A stretch of 64,000 bases of DNA from Panaeolus papilionaceus (Eukaryota; Basidiomycota; Agaricomycetes; Agaricales), in contig JADNRZ010000013.1 of the NCBI GenBank assembly GCA_015501605.1, positions 248,001 to 312,000 of the forward strand. The letters run 5' to 3'. The position numbers and the translations under genes are program-made. Below are positions 24,077-34,722 of the stretch, one piece after another. The notes under the pieces are model-generated. The model had not been told where the DNA came from. It worked only from the letters and a program-made list of their open reading frames with translations, and searched no databases. Positions within the stretch are counted from its first letter, which is position 1, and the number at the start of each line of letters is the position of its first letter.

Positions 24077-24930
24077 GACTACCGCCAACCTGGTGCTTGC
24101 ACGTGGTTCCACCATCATTCCATCACTGGAGGGCAGTGATTCTGAAGAGTCAAGACACACTCTGTGTCACTGTTGGATACATACCACTTTTTTCCCATCT
24201 TCCACCATTACCCTGTTCTTATGGCTCTACGCTGATCGAGACTGCTCCAAACACGACGTATATGATACTATATCTGACGAAAGACCCCTATCGAACTCAC
24301 TGAATAAGACCTCCACGAATCAATTCAATACCCAGTTCAAGCGGTTTTGAAGCGTGCCCAAAAACGTGTGCTGTCCCTAGCTAATCATTCTCCGCCATTC
24401 TTGGGAGGCTATGACTTCTGACAGATTCATTGGACTGGTTTTTCCCATCTCTTAGTCTTCTGTGCATGCAGTGGACGTGAATTACAAGTAAGGATTGTGA
24501 TCGATAGCCCACAAACCCCACATTCATTTTTAGATGAATTGGAGACACCTCGAGGCTTTGATCCCATGCAACGGCCGGTCTTCTAGGTAATTGGTGGAGA
24601 ATCATGAACCTTAACTGACATTTAGGTAACCTTTGGTGAGTAAGTCAGCTCAGTGTGTATCGTTTTTCGATTGCTGAGCGACAGTCAACCCCAGCCGCTC
24701 TTGTCTCCTGCATCCATTGTATAGGAACATAGAAAGACAAGAAAGCCCCTTTGCCATAGTGAAAGGGTTTTTTCCCCCTTAATATCTTTCATTCACTCGA
24801 TAGACGCCCAATGTCAAGTGGATCCTCGTGTTCGTTATCCGCAGTGACTTCCTTTTGTCCACCCGAAACTGATATAAAGGACCTCGATGATGCGTGTCTA
24901 GGTTTCCCAAGCACCCCAACACTACTCACA
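24077..24930 (+). promoter_or_regulatory. 5' flank of helicase copy 1, conserved in copy 2
   Basis: The block of about 850 bases before the start of copy 1 is closely matched by 34723-35586. Short frames in it are interrupted and carry no recognisable domain. A CACGTG palindrome (24100-24105) is kept in copy 2 (34742-34747). The segment CTTTGCCATAGTGAAAGGGT near the start is also kept. It probably holds the promoter and leader. The Met at 24811 is not kept in copy 2, where small indels break that frame, so the start at 24931 is preferred. Confidence 0.5.
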
Positions 24931-27900
24931 ATGAGTGTCGTACGCAAAGTCAAGTACCTTACAGATCTTTTTTCCAACCTCACCTCCGAGGAACACGTTG
25001 TCAATGCTTTAGATGAGTTTGGGGCTGTTTTGAACAGCAACAATTACCAGCTTGTCCTCGAAGACATTCAATCCCAGCCTTTCATCTTGGAGCTTGTGCT
25101 CTCCAGTAAGTCATATCCACCCCTTATTCAAGTCGATACTCATGTGCACCGTAGATATCTCATCTGATATACCTCTGCATGAATGGATGGTCGCGACCTT
25201 TCCCATGGATGCAAATCTCTTTATCGACTCGTTCCCATCGAAAGTCTTAGATAGACTATCTACCTTTTTTCTCATGCAACTCCCGCAAGCAATCCAGCTA
25301 CCTGGATTCGCAAACGGAACCTCTAAGTTTTTAAGCCAGATGCCACAAGTCCTTCATGCACTCTTTGCCATGGCCTTCGTCGAAGACATGGGGGCCGCAG
25401 TGGCACAATCTCGACCCCAGTTATCTACGAAGACCAAGGCAAAAGATCAAAGATACCAGAAACGACTCAAGAAAGTATCCTCGAACGCACAACATGAAGA
25501 TGTGCTTCTTAAAGCGAATGTTGCCATTCCATGTACCAAAGCAGAGGCGATGGAGATTGCAGCGAGCATCCTTAGCAGACTTCGCGATATTTATGAGGTA
25601 CGCATGTTAGCCTGAACTCATAGACTTGTCTAAATCTTTATCGGGTGCAACGAAGACATACTTAAGAGGAATTCGTTCCCCCGAGATATGTAAGTTTATC
25701 AGAGAAGCTTGCATAGCCATAGAAGCACCTATCAACGAGACGGCACCAGCCCCCCTTCAACTGTACGCTTAATGTTTTGGAAGTCTGATTTGTGAGGCTA
25801 ACGACACGTTAAAAATTATCGCTTAGTTGCTATGATAGGCCTGACAGCTTTGGAGAATGGAATATCTTACTTTCCACCAGAGCTGATCGAACACTTCGAG
25901 ACTGGCATAAAAAAGATTCGACGACATACGAGATCGTAAGGAGAAAGCTTACGTACGTTGGACCCCTTACATCCACGAGTATTGAATTTTGAATAGTTGT
26001 GCCAGTGATTTATCCAATGGTCATTTCTCTCGCGACAATCACAAGAGGCTGAATGGACCCAAGACCGAAATTCCTGTCTATGAGGCGAAGATGACGGGTG
26101 ATTTGCGCTTGATCGTAAGTTTAAGATCTGTATCTTCGTCACAATATTTCCTGACGAGTATTCAGTATATTGTCGATTGTATCCCATCTCTGACTGATAA
26201 CGAGGTACTTGAATTATCTTTTTCATTTTTGCACCTATTTTACAATGGACGTGTGTACGCAGTGCGAAACACAGGGCAAGTGGATCAGCTGATTTCCCTC
26301 GATTTTACGCTTATCCCTCCTTATTGTGATTAGCTCTAAAGGTGTTTGACTTTTGTACACATGCAAAAATGGATCATCGTCTATGGGAATCAGTCGCTGG
26401 GCATCTCCGAGCTAAAGGTAAAGAGTATCGAACAAGGTCTGTCCTTCTCATCCCATTTCATCATCATCGTCTTGAAAATCGCAATAGGTGTCTCAAGCGA
26501 AAACGCCGAGTTGGTGATACTGGAGATGTCTACATTCCCGCTTCGTTTTCGTCACGAGGGGAGGAACAGGACGAAGGTAAAGAGGAGGATGAGCCTATGG
26601 CAGGTTTGGTACAGCATGATGACAATGAGGTATGATATTCGTAGCCGTTTGTTTACTTAGACGTTCTAACAGCTCTAGCTCCATTCCATTATCACGTATT
26701 ACCTTCATTTTCTTATCACGTTTCTTTGTGCCTGACAACTTCTTAAAGGTTAGAGAAGTATGTTGCTCTATCAAAGGTGAGTAGAACCTACGTATATACA
26801 ACTGCGCTTAACTTGTTCATAGGACGTCCTTGAAAGTATCGAGGCAGACCGCGAGGGTACCTTCCCCTTCGAGCTCTCGTAAGTCTCGTCTGCTCAGTAT
26901 ACCGAAAAGATGGTATTGATGATCCTCTGCAGGAGATATGAGAAGAAAATCGCCGAACATCCGAAATCGTGCTATGTTCTGGGTCGTAGTGGAACAGGGT
27001 ATGTCTCCTTCAATTTTTTATTTGCTTCTATAGTTCGAATGCCAAACTGGATACAGGAAAACGACGACTATGCTTCATAAGATGTTATGGGTCCAAAGAG
27101 CCTACCATTTGCACACTGCAAATACGCAACGTCCTCGACAAGTCTTCGTAACTCGTTCCTCTGTTCTGGCAAGAAAGGTCGAAGAGCATTTTTCAACTTA
27201 CATGGCGGCTGGCAAGATCAATGAATTTCGCACCCGTTTCGCCCAATCGGAGTCCAGTGACTTGATCAATCAGAACGGTTTTTCGGCTTGGAAAGAGTCG
27301 AAGGCGACGTTCAAAGGCTTAAAAGATGAAGACTTCCCTCTTTTTATTCCTCTTGAAGATGTGCGTTTTTAACATCTGCTGCATTATTCAATCCCTGGTG
27401 TTCTTATGTTGACCATTCACTCTATCAGCTCTACTACCTTCTCGAAGGCGATATCAACTGGAATAGTCATCCTTCCTTAACATTGGGCACTCGCTTTCGA
27501 CCTTTTTCCGAGTACAAGGGAAAGTCAATTTATTTCCACCGCTTTCTGGGAGAATACTGGCCCACGTTCTCCAAAAAATTGACAGCTGCAATGAGTAAGC
27601 AGTGCAAGACTCTTCTCGTAAGGTACCTGAGCTGATTTTGACCAAGATCCGGCCCTTGTTTTCAATGAAATTATAGGTCTGTGTATATCCATGGTATTTG
27701 AACACTTGTACTTACGATTGAACTCAGGAGTCATCTCTGGATCAGAGAAAACACTAGGGTCAGAGCAGGGCCGCCTGTCGAAGGAACAGTATCTCGAGTC
27801 GTCCCGAGCTGCATCGTCAAACTTTACTCAACAGCAACGGGGTGCAATTTACGACATTTTTGTCCTTTATCTGAAACTCAAACACCAGCATGACGACTAC

Positions 27901-30900
27901 GACATTTCGGACAGGTAAATTCATTATCTGTGAATAAACATGACATGGCACAACTCATATGCCATGATGCAGGTCGCGAACAATCATAGCTGCGCTGAAA
28001 CATGGGGCTTTGACTATCAGGAAAATCGACCATCTGTAGGTCCTGTTTCGTCGGCGCTTGGTGATACTATGCTGAACTCATTTCTTACTAGATATGTCGA
28101 CGAGGCACAAGACAACCTCCTCATCGATGCATTAGGTAAACCCGCACCCACTAATCTTCGTCATTAATCTAACTGGCGTATAGTTCTACGCCTCCTTTGT
28201 CGAAATCCAGATGGCCTCTTCTGGGCAGGTGACACAGCTCAGACCATCTCCGCCGGTAGTGCATTCCGCTTTCAAGACCTCAAAGCTTTCATGTACCGTA
28301 TCGAGGTAACTCCGTGATCCTCAGCTGCAAGCGCTTGCTTATGTTTTCCTCATTTGCATCAGCAACAAAGGCTCAGACAGGTGACGAAGGCCAACATTGT
28401 GAAGCAGATATCATCCGTCCCACCACACGTCTTCCAGCTGGCGACCAATTTCAGATCTCATGCAGGCATTGTTGATTGCGCTCACATCGTCGTGGAGCTG
28501 ATCAAAAAATATTTCCCGTCCACAATCGATATGCTGGGGCGTGAGAGAGGCATAGTCCAAGGCGCTAAGCCGATGTTTTGCTCAGATTTCGATTCTGAGC
28601 AGTTCAAGGAAGGGGTAAGTCTTTTCCATATCTATTGATACCAGCTTCTGACACGGCTGCAAATTCAGGGGATTTTGTCGAATTCCGACATGAAGTGAGT
28701 ACCCATACAAGATTTTTAACTTACTCTCCCTGACAAAAATGATTAAAATTTAGTGGTAAACAAATCGAGCTCGGTGCACATCAATGTAAGTACCTTCTTA
28801 CACTCCATGCACGCTCTCTCATGCAGCCAAATGTGATTCGTCAGGTATCCTGGTTCGTGATGATGCTGCGAGGGAGCGATTCCTAAACGAAATCGGGGAC
28901 ATTGGCCTCGTTGTGTAAGCATTGCATTTGCTTCTCTTTTAGCTTACCTTAACATCGTTCCAGGACCTTGTATGACAGCAAAGGCCTTGAGTTTGATGAC
29001 GTCATATTGCTCAACTTCTTCGAGGATTCCAACCTGACACGTAAGCAATGGTCCGTCGTGTTGAATTTGGCCCCTGGATCTCCATATGCGCCCGAGTTTG
29101 ACCTGCTCAAGCACTCTGGGATTTGCCTGGAGGTAAGCAGTCAATCAGCCTCTGCAACTTGACATTTACCATATTGTCTTGAAATCTAGCTCAAGTCACT
29201 TTATGTCGCCATCACAAGGGCAAGAAAAAACTTGCGCATAGTGGACCGTTCTGAAAAAAGTGAACCAATGAAGGTATGGACCTCGCATTATTGTAACCGC
29301 CAGTGTACTTATAACCACATACCTCTTGTAGATCTTGTGGGAGAAGTTGGGCTACATAACACCTGTAAGCTTTCAGGCAGCCTTCAAAAACTTTGCTCTT
29401 CAGTCGAGCAATGAAGACTGGATCAAAAGAGCGAAGGAGCTTTTCGATCAAGAAAAATACGCGCTCTCCCGCGATGCATACCTTCGTGGTCAAAATTATC
29501 GGAACGCAGCCGTGGCCTCAGCTTATTACGAACGGGAAAAGGCTCAACGGACTCCTGTCCAAGTCAGTCGGAACAAACCCAACCTGCGCTCGGAGAGATT
29601 CACCAAGGCTGCTGAGGCCTTCATTCGATGCGCAGATGAGGCTGACGGTGAAGGCGGAAGGAAGAAGTATCACCACATCGTTGCAGATTGTTATGAGGAG
29701 GCTGGTGTTTTTTCCAAAGCCGTGGAGTACTACCGCCTCGCTGGCAACTTTACTCGCGCAGCTGTTCTTCTGCGTAAGCAAGGCTTGTTCGACGAAGTCA
29801 AGGACATCATGACGACGCATGGTGACGAAATTGACCCCACCATTCTTCAAAATCTCAAGGACGTAGCGCGACTGTACTTCGTCTCGTCCAAAGACTACAG
29901 GTTTGTCAATCCACATCTTTTCATCCATTATTCACATTTACTAATATTACCACAGCAAAGTCCATGAATTGTTTGACAGTCCCGAAGATGAAATAGAATA
30001 CCTGGAGGATCGCAACCTCGACCTTGCACAGGTCGATCTCTACCTTCAGCATGGAAGGATAACAGAGGCAGCGGAAGTTCATCTGGCCGATGGACGCTTT
30101 CACGAAGCAGCTTCTCTGCTGATTAGCGACAAAGAGGATGGAAGTAAATCCTTGAAGGATGCTATCAGTGCGATACTCCAAGGCCTGAGGACGTATATCA
30201 CCTTCGGATCTGATCCTTCCGGCGACGCCAGGGTGTCTAGCATCCTCGCCTTGGCCGGGGACATCCCCCGCGAGGTATGGATGTCTGATGAAAGATACTA
30301 CGGAGAGGTGTGCAATTCCATTTTGCATTATACTCATCGGTCATACCGGTCTTACATTTTAGCAGATGATGTTATACAAATCTTTGTATGGTCGCTATGT
30401 GGATCGTCTTTATGACATGGTCGATGGATTGGTCGCTCGTAACAACGTGCGAGCGGCACTTCTTATCTTGGATTACATCTTCGCCTCTCCCCCTGAGATC
30501 GACAAGCTGTCCGACGTCACTGAGGTTGCCCGAACTCTAACCTACTTCAGCCGCTATGTCGAACTGCTGCATGATGCTGCGTTTTTTGCTGATCCATGCC
30601 GCGAGAACAACCAGAAGCTGTTTGGAGTTGTACAGCACGGTCATGACAGTTTCTCGTTCCGGCCTAACACGTTAATCGCAGCGTTTCAAGCGAGTCAGCC
30701 AGCTTATGCACGTCAGCCCGATAATGCATCTTCGACAACGATGAAAAGGACCGATATCGTTGTGGTCTTTCGTCGGTGTTTGCAACAGCGTTTACAGCGA
30801 AAGGTAGCCGAAGAAAACATGAGCTGTCGGAGGGCTCCTGTATTTGATCCTTGTATTCGCCATGTTGCACTGGGAGAATGTGCTATTAGCAGATGTCCTC

Positions 30901-33489
30901 GACCACACATAACCACAGACGAAAAATGGTTTCGCGACTGGCTACGCATTCACCTTCTTCAGATCTTTATATACACCTCCGTTCAACGACTAGCGACGCC
31001 CACAGAAGTCACAGAAGAACAGCTGTATGTGCCTGTCCCTCACACTTTGTCATTTGAACGTTTGGCTAACTTAGTGTTGTAGTTTTTGGCTCAAAAAGTT
31101 CCATGAAGTCCTAAACCCTCCTCATCATGCCATGGGTTCTCTCTCCTGCATCACTGCAGAATTCTCGCAAAAGATGGCTAGGCAATTCTCGACTGTAAGA
31201 AATTGGATCAGGGAGATCACCTTCAAGCTGGATCTCGACCCTCAGAAAAGCTTCTTGACCATGGCTATGCTTTCATCAGACCTGGCCTTCATATTCGATA
31301 GAAGAGAGGCCTCAGTCTATATCTATCGCGCGAGGTTTGTACAGAAGGATGTCCTCGACCCCATCTTCATGAGGCAGCCTACGGGACAAAACAGTCTCCA
31401 AGAACTTTTGCTCGCATTTGAAGGCAAAGGAAATTCCAGCCTGGAAATGGGTGCTCTGTTCATACGGTGCGTGGTTCCGGTATTCCAAAACCGAATGATA
31501 ACTTACAGGTCGTATCTAGCCACGTTGTTTCTAAGGAGCTAAATGTTGACGTCAATGTGTTTTGCACATTTATTGAAAAGATCTGCGGCCTTTTTGTTGT
31601 GTACAACACCTTCACATACAATCATGGATTTCACAACATTATGCTTCCTCGAAGTTGGCTCAAGCGGATCATGAGCGATTTCAACCGTCAAGACGCAGTG
31701 GGCAAACATAGAGATCGTTACGACCTCTTGTTAGAACCCTTGAAATTGCTGGTCTTTCGACTGTATTTTGGTGGCAAACATTCAAGTGAGTGACACGATT
31801 GCGATTGACCCGCTTATTATCATCAAATATCCGGAAAGTTCAACTGAATCATTAACACCCCTACAGAACACTTATTGCATGGGTCTACGTATACCAGTGT
31901 TCCCGCTGAAGATCGGAAAATCTACCTGGCCAGGATGTAAGAATCCAAACATGCTACCGCTGTAATAACCTTACTGACACAGAACCTTCCTAGATGTCGC
32001 GTGCTTGGGTTGCGTAAGTCTCAAACTTCATATATGTGTGCCGTTCGCATCAAAAGTTAACCCTATCATCGTGATTCGTTACCCTAGTGGGCCACAACAT
32101 CGCAGTGAGGCGGTTCAGAGCAGATATTCTTCAAATCTTCCAGTCGTTGCTGTCCAGCCGACATCGGGGCTTTCCTCGTCTCTATGCCCGGTATCAACAA
32201 TTTTTTTAAATCAACTGACAATCTTCTCACTGGTGACACCCTCAATGACACAGGTACATCCATTCTAACAATGACTATGAGCTCTCTCTGGCTACCCGGC
32301 GCTCACTCATTGGATCATCCCTGGATGAGATGGTCATGCTCAAGGACACTCACAAAATCGATGGGCCTTTGGCCCCCATTTTCGGTGTGCGGAGGATTGT
32401 GTACGCCACGGAACAGGACCTTGCGGCCTCTCTTGGGCTTTCTGGTCGCCCTGTTGCTTTGGATGACCTCGGGGCTCGCACTACGCAATCAGTTGACATC
32501 TTGCAGGCTCAGGATATCGACGAGAGTCACGAGATGCCGGTGGAACACAGTCCAGCAGGAGTCGAGTCAGCTGACGTAGCTCCTGAAGACAAGAATCATG
32601 AACCGATCACACAGATACCTGACGACTTCTACGTAACCCATTCAGAACAGGAAGTGTTGAATGCCCGTGTCATTCAACGAGCATACCGACGTATCCGAGC
32701 GCGCACGAAGCTCAGGGAGTCATCGGGCTTGGATGGCAGAACCTATAGATGTTTCGAAGAATGCCTTCGCTCCTTGGACGGGAAGAAGATGCATCGGATG
32801 AAGAGCATGAACCACTATCGCTTTGTGTATCTTGCTAGTCTACCTCAACTAGTGGCATGCATCGATGTCATTTATGAGCATCTTCTGGCGGAAAAAGTCA
32901 AAATCAAAGGACGACTCGCGAAACTTAGGCACGAGGCGTTGGATAAGCTATCAGAACGGTATACTCTTCTCAAGTAAGCCATCTTTAGTTTTCATCGTGA
33001 ATTGAGTGACCAATGGTGCTCACTTCATTTACCAATAGCAACAATATCAAAGCTCTCAAAAAATTCCGGGGAGTTTTTGGTGTGGACTCTTTGCTCCATC
33101 AGGGCTGCGACTTGGAAGAGCTGCGCAACCAGATTGAGCTACTGCGGGATGTTTTACGCAACCCCATGTTCTCAATCACTGTCGCAAAAGATGTCGCAGA
33201 GAGCCTTCAAATAGTGTATCATGTTGCACTCAGAAGGCCACGCAAACCGACGGCCAAGACACCCAAGCGACCCAAACTTGGCGTAGACGCGGAAGATCTA
33301 GACTTGACCTACATGGCAGGCACTTCCACGTCCAATCCGCAGGTCGACCATCTGACAACTCCCTGTCCAACTCGTTATCCAGCTTCCACAAATGCCATTG
33401 GCCAGCCAGACAGGGTAGTAGATGATTCTGAGATGGTTCCGCCCAGGACAACATCTTATAATACAGGGATTAACCCTGTCTGGATATGA
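24931..33489 (+). CDS. TRANK1-like superfamily 1 (UvrD/Rep) helicase, copy 1
   Basis: A giant protein of about 2,200 residues by a rough exon sum, with more than 30 short introns. An all-helical N-terminal region (MSVVRKVKYLTDLFSNLTSE...) precedes a UvrD/Rep-type core. Its motifs are Walker A GRSGTG-KTTT, split by an intron (26975-27070); motif II LYVDEAQDN (28092-28120); motif III GDTAQTI; LATNFRSHAG; motif V LYDSKGLEFDDV (28969); and motif VI LYVAITRARKNLR (29198). TPR-like helical repeats follow (KRAKELFDQEKYALSRDAY, then FIRCADEADGEGGRKKYHHI). Next are a CCCH-type zinc-finger signature (30852-30909), an IQ-like helix VIQRAYRRIRAR (about 32665) and a basic tail. This matches the TRANK1-like group of fungal helicases, whose function is poorly known. 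Splice phase stays open at every junction I checked. Relative to copy 2, 23 codons are deleted in frame near 25728. Confidence 0.75.
26826..27413 (+). repeat. Perfectly identical tract shared with copy 2 (probable gene conversion)
   Basis: By direct line-by-line comparison these 588 bases are identical to 37575-38162, including introns. The tract is bounded by mismatches at 26825 and 27414. It covers the Walker A exons. Flanking sequence differs by several percent to much more, so recent conversion or strong selection is implied. Confidence 0.8.
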
Positions 33490-34133
33490 AAGGAGATGAA
33501 GGTGAATCAGACGATGAGGTCTTGGACGATTCAGATCATCTTGGGAATGTTGGGGGTATCTTGAGAGGACGGCTATATAAACATTTGATATTTATCTCGA
33601 TCCATATATGCCCGGGCTTAGTTATAGCACTCGACGTTATTATAGCGCTTAGGTATTGTAGTTTTGGCGAAACCATCTTATGTAGGCACATTACTGGAGG
33701 TTTGAAATTGAATTGATCGTAGTGTAATGACATACTTATTGTTGTCACCAATCTTACTAGTACTCTGAGGAGGCAACTCGGTTTGACAATAAGACGACAA
33801 TGAAGTTGCGCGACGCGTTGTGATTAGTAGTTCGGAACAACCCTGAACGTTGCTTGACAGGCGAGGAAGCAATTTGGTGGGCCTCGACGCGTGACGCGTC
33901 TCACTTTTGAACACGTTCCTGATGTTCTGCAATATTCGATGGTGCTCATTCCATACGTAAATGACCCACGAGTTCCTTCTTGAGCTTTGTTTTGTTGATC
34001 TAAACTGTGCTTGGGCGCATTATTTCTCAAATTTGCGTTTTTCTTCATTTAACCTAGTTCCTTTGAAATTAGCGCCCACGTCATACGTCATTGTTACTTG
34101 AATTCGATCCCGACTTTGCCTCCCTTTTATAAG
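33490..34133. promoter_or_regulatory. Stranded duplicate of the helicase copy 3 promoter
   Basis: The part from about 33,640 to 34,133 is homologous to 44,160-44,656, which leads directly into copy 3. It keeps three ACGCGT boxes (33813-33818, 33887-33892, 33894-33899) and the TATA-like TTTATAAG (34126-34133). Homology stops right after the TATA box, and no helicase frame follows. It is therefore an orphan promoter copy carried along by the duplication. It could still start transcription of something unrelated. Confidence 0.6.
33731..33764 (+). repeat. 34-base segment inverted relative to 44255-44288
   Basis: Between otherwise collinear flanks, these 34 bases read as the reverse complement of 44255-44288, with one mismatch. 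The segment begins CATACTTATTG and ends TAGTACT. Confidence 0.85.
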
Positions 34134-34604
34134 GTTGGGCTCAGCAAGCGTAAAGTAGCATGAGCGAGATGAACACATAGTCCGCGAGATCATTCCCTGG
34201 TCTCTTGAATGATCTGAAGCAGGTGTTCTTCGGCTGACGTTACAGAGGTACGTGGAAGACGAGATGCAATGAGCTCTAATCCGATGAAAGTATGGGTTGG
34301 GTCCAGCGTCGGTGGTGGTGTCTCAGATCTTTGTTCAGAGACTTTGAAGGGCACAAATTCATGTGGTTGGTAAGGCATTGTAGGATTAAATTAAACAAGG
34401 CCAGTGCCTCGCTTCGCTACGGCCACCAGTGCTTACCAGTGAGTGGCAAGTAGTCTCCCACAAAACGAAGGACCAAGCAAACGGCAGAAGAAACCGGATT
34501 TGAAATAAAATCGTTTCGAAATACAGAAAGATAAAAGCAAGTGCATGGATAAGGAACCCGCAAATACATGCAAACGAATTCGCAGGTAATGGTTAAAGTA
34601 TAGG

Positions 34605-34626
34605 TAATAATAATAATAATAATAAT
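34605..34626 (+). repeat. (TAA)n microsatellite
   Basis: Seven tandem TAA units with flanking A/T lie in the insert between duplication units. Confidence 0.9.
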
Positions 34627-34686
34627 GTATGTGTTTATTTAGTGGAGTATGACGATTGAATGAATAGAGAAATAGATAAAATGTGT

Positions 34687-34713
34687 TGGTGGTGGTGGTG
34701 GTGGTGGTGGTGG
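34687..34713 (+). repeat. (TGG)9 microsatellite at duplication breakpoint
   Basis: Nine TGG units end ten bases before the second duplication unit starts. Its position suggests that it took part in, or arose at, the breakpoint. Confidence 0.9.
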
Positions 34714-34722
34714 ACCGTGGTC

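Larger units (their letters stand above)
24077..34133. repeat. Segmental duplication unit, first copy (helicase copy 1 with flanks)
   Basis: The unit matches 34723-44656 in order and orientation. Similarity starts at GGACTACCGCCAACCTGG (24077) against GGACTACAGCCAACCTGG (34723). It ends just after the TTTATAAG at 34126-34133, which matches 44649-44656. It spans a conserved 5' block, the whole helicase gene and a 3' block that duplicates the promoter of helicase copy 3. Identity varies along the unit from complete to weak. Confidence 0.85.
34134..34722. other. Unique insert between duplication units
   Basis: These 589 bases lie between the end of unit 1 and the start of unit 2 and match neither. 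A minus-strand frame 34378-34190 encodes 62 residues without a recognisable domain. The block CTCGCTTCGCTACGGCC with nearby repeats of CCAGTG (34400-34440) looks like a mobile-element end, but no element can be delimited. Two microsatellites follow. Confidence 0.4.

Noticed and set aside
24100..24105. CACGTG palindrome as an E-box
   Set aside because: It is conserved in both units, but the whole block is conserved by duplication, so a single hexamer is not evidence of function.
24058..24303. 81-codon + frame kept partly in both duplication units, considered as an upstream exon or transposon remnant
   Set aside because: The frame is shifted and its start lost in unit 2, no domain is visible, and it is far from the helicase start. 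Shared ancestry of the duplicate explains the similarity.
24931..33489. Helicase copy 1 as a pseudogene because of many stops in a continuous reading
   Set aside because: Every stop lies in a short intron with consensus GT-AG ends. Phases match at all junctions checked, and the indels relative to copy 2 are multiples of three.
34604..34713. Possible CRISPR-like or structured repeat array
   Set aside because: These are simple trinucleotide microsatellites in a eukaryotic genome. There are no spacers or cas genes.
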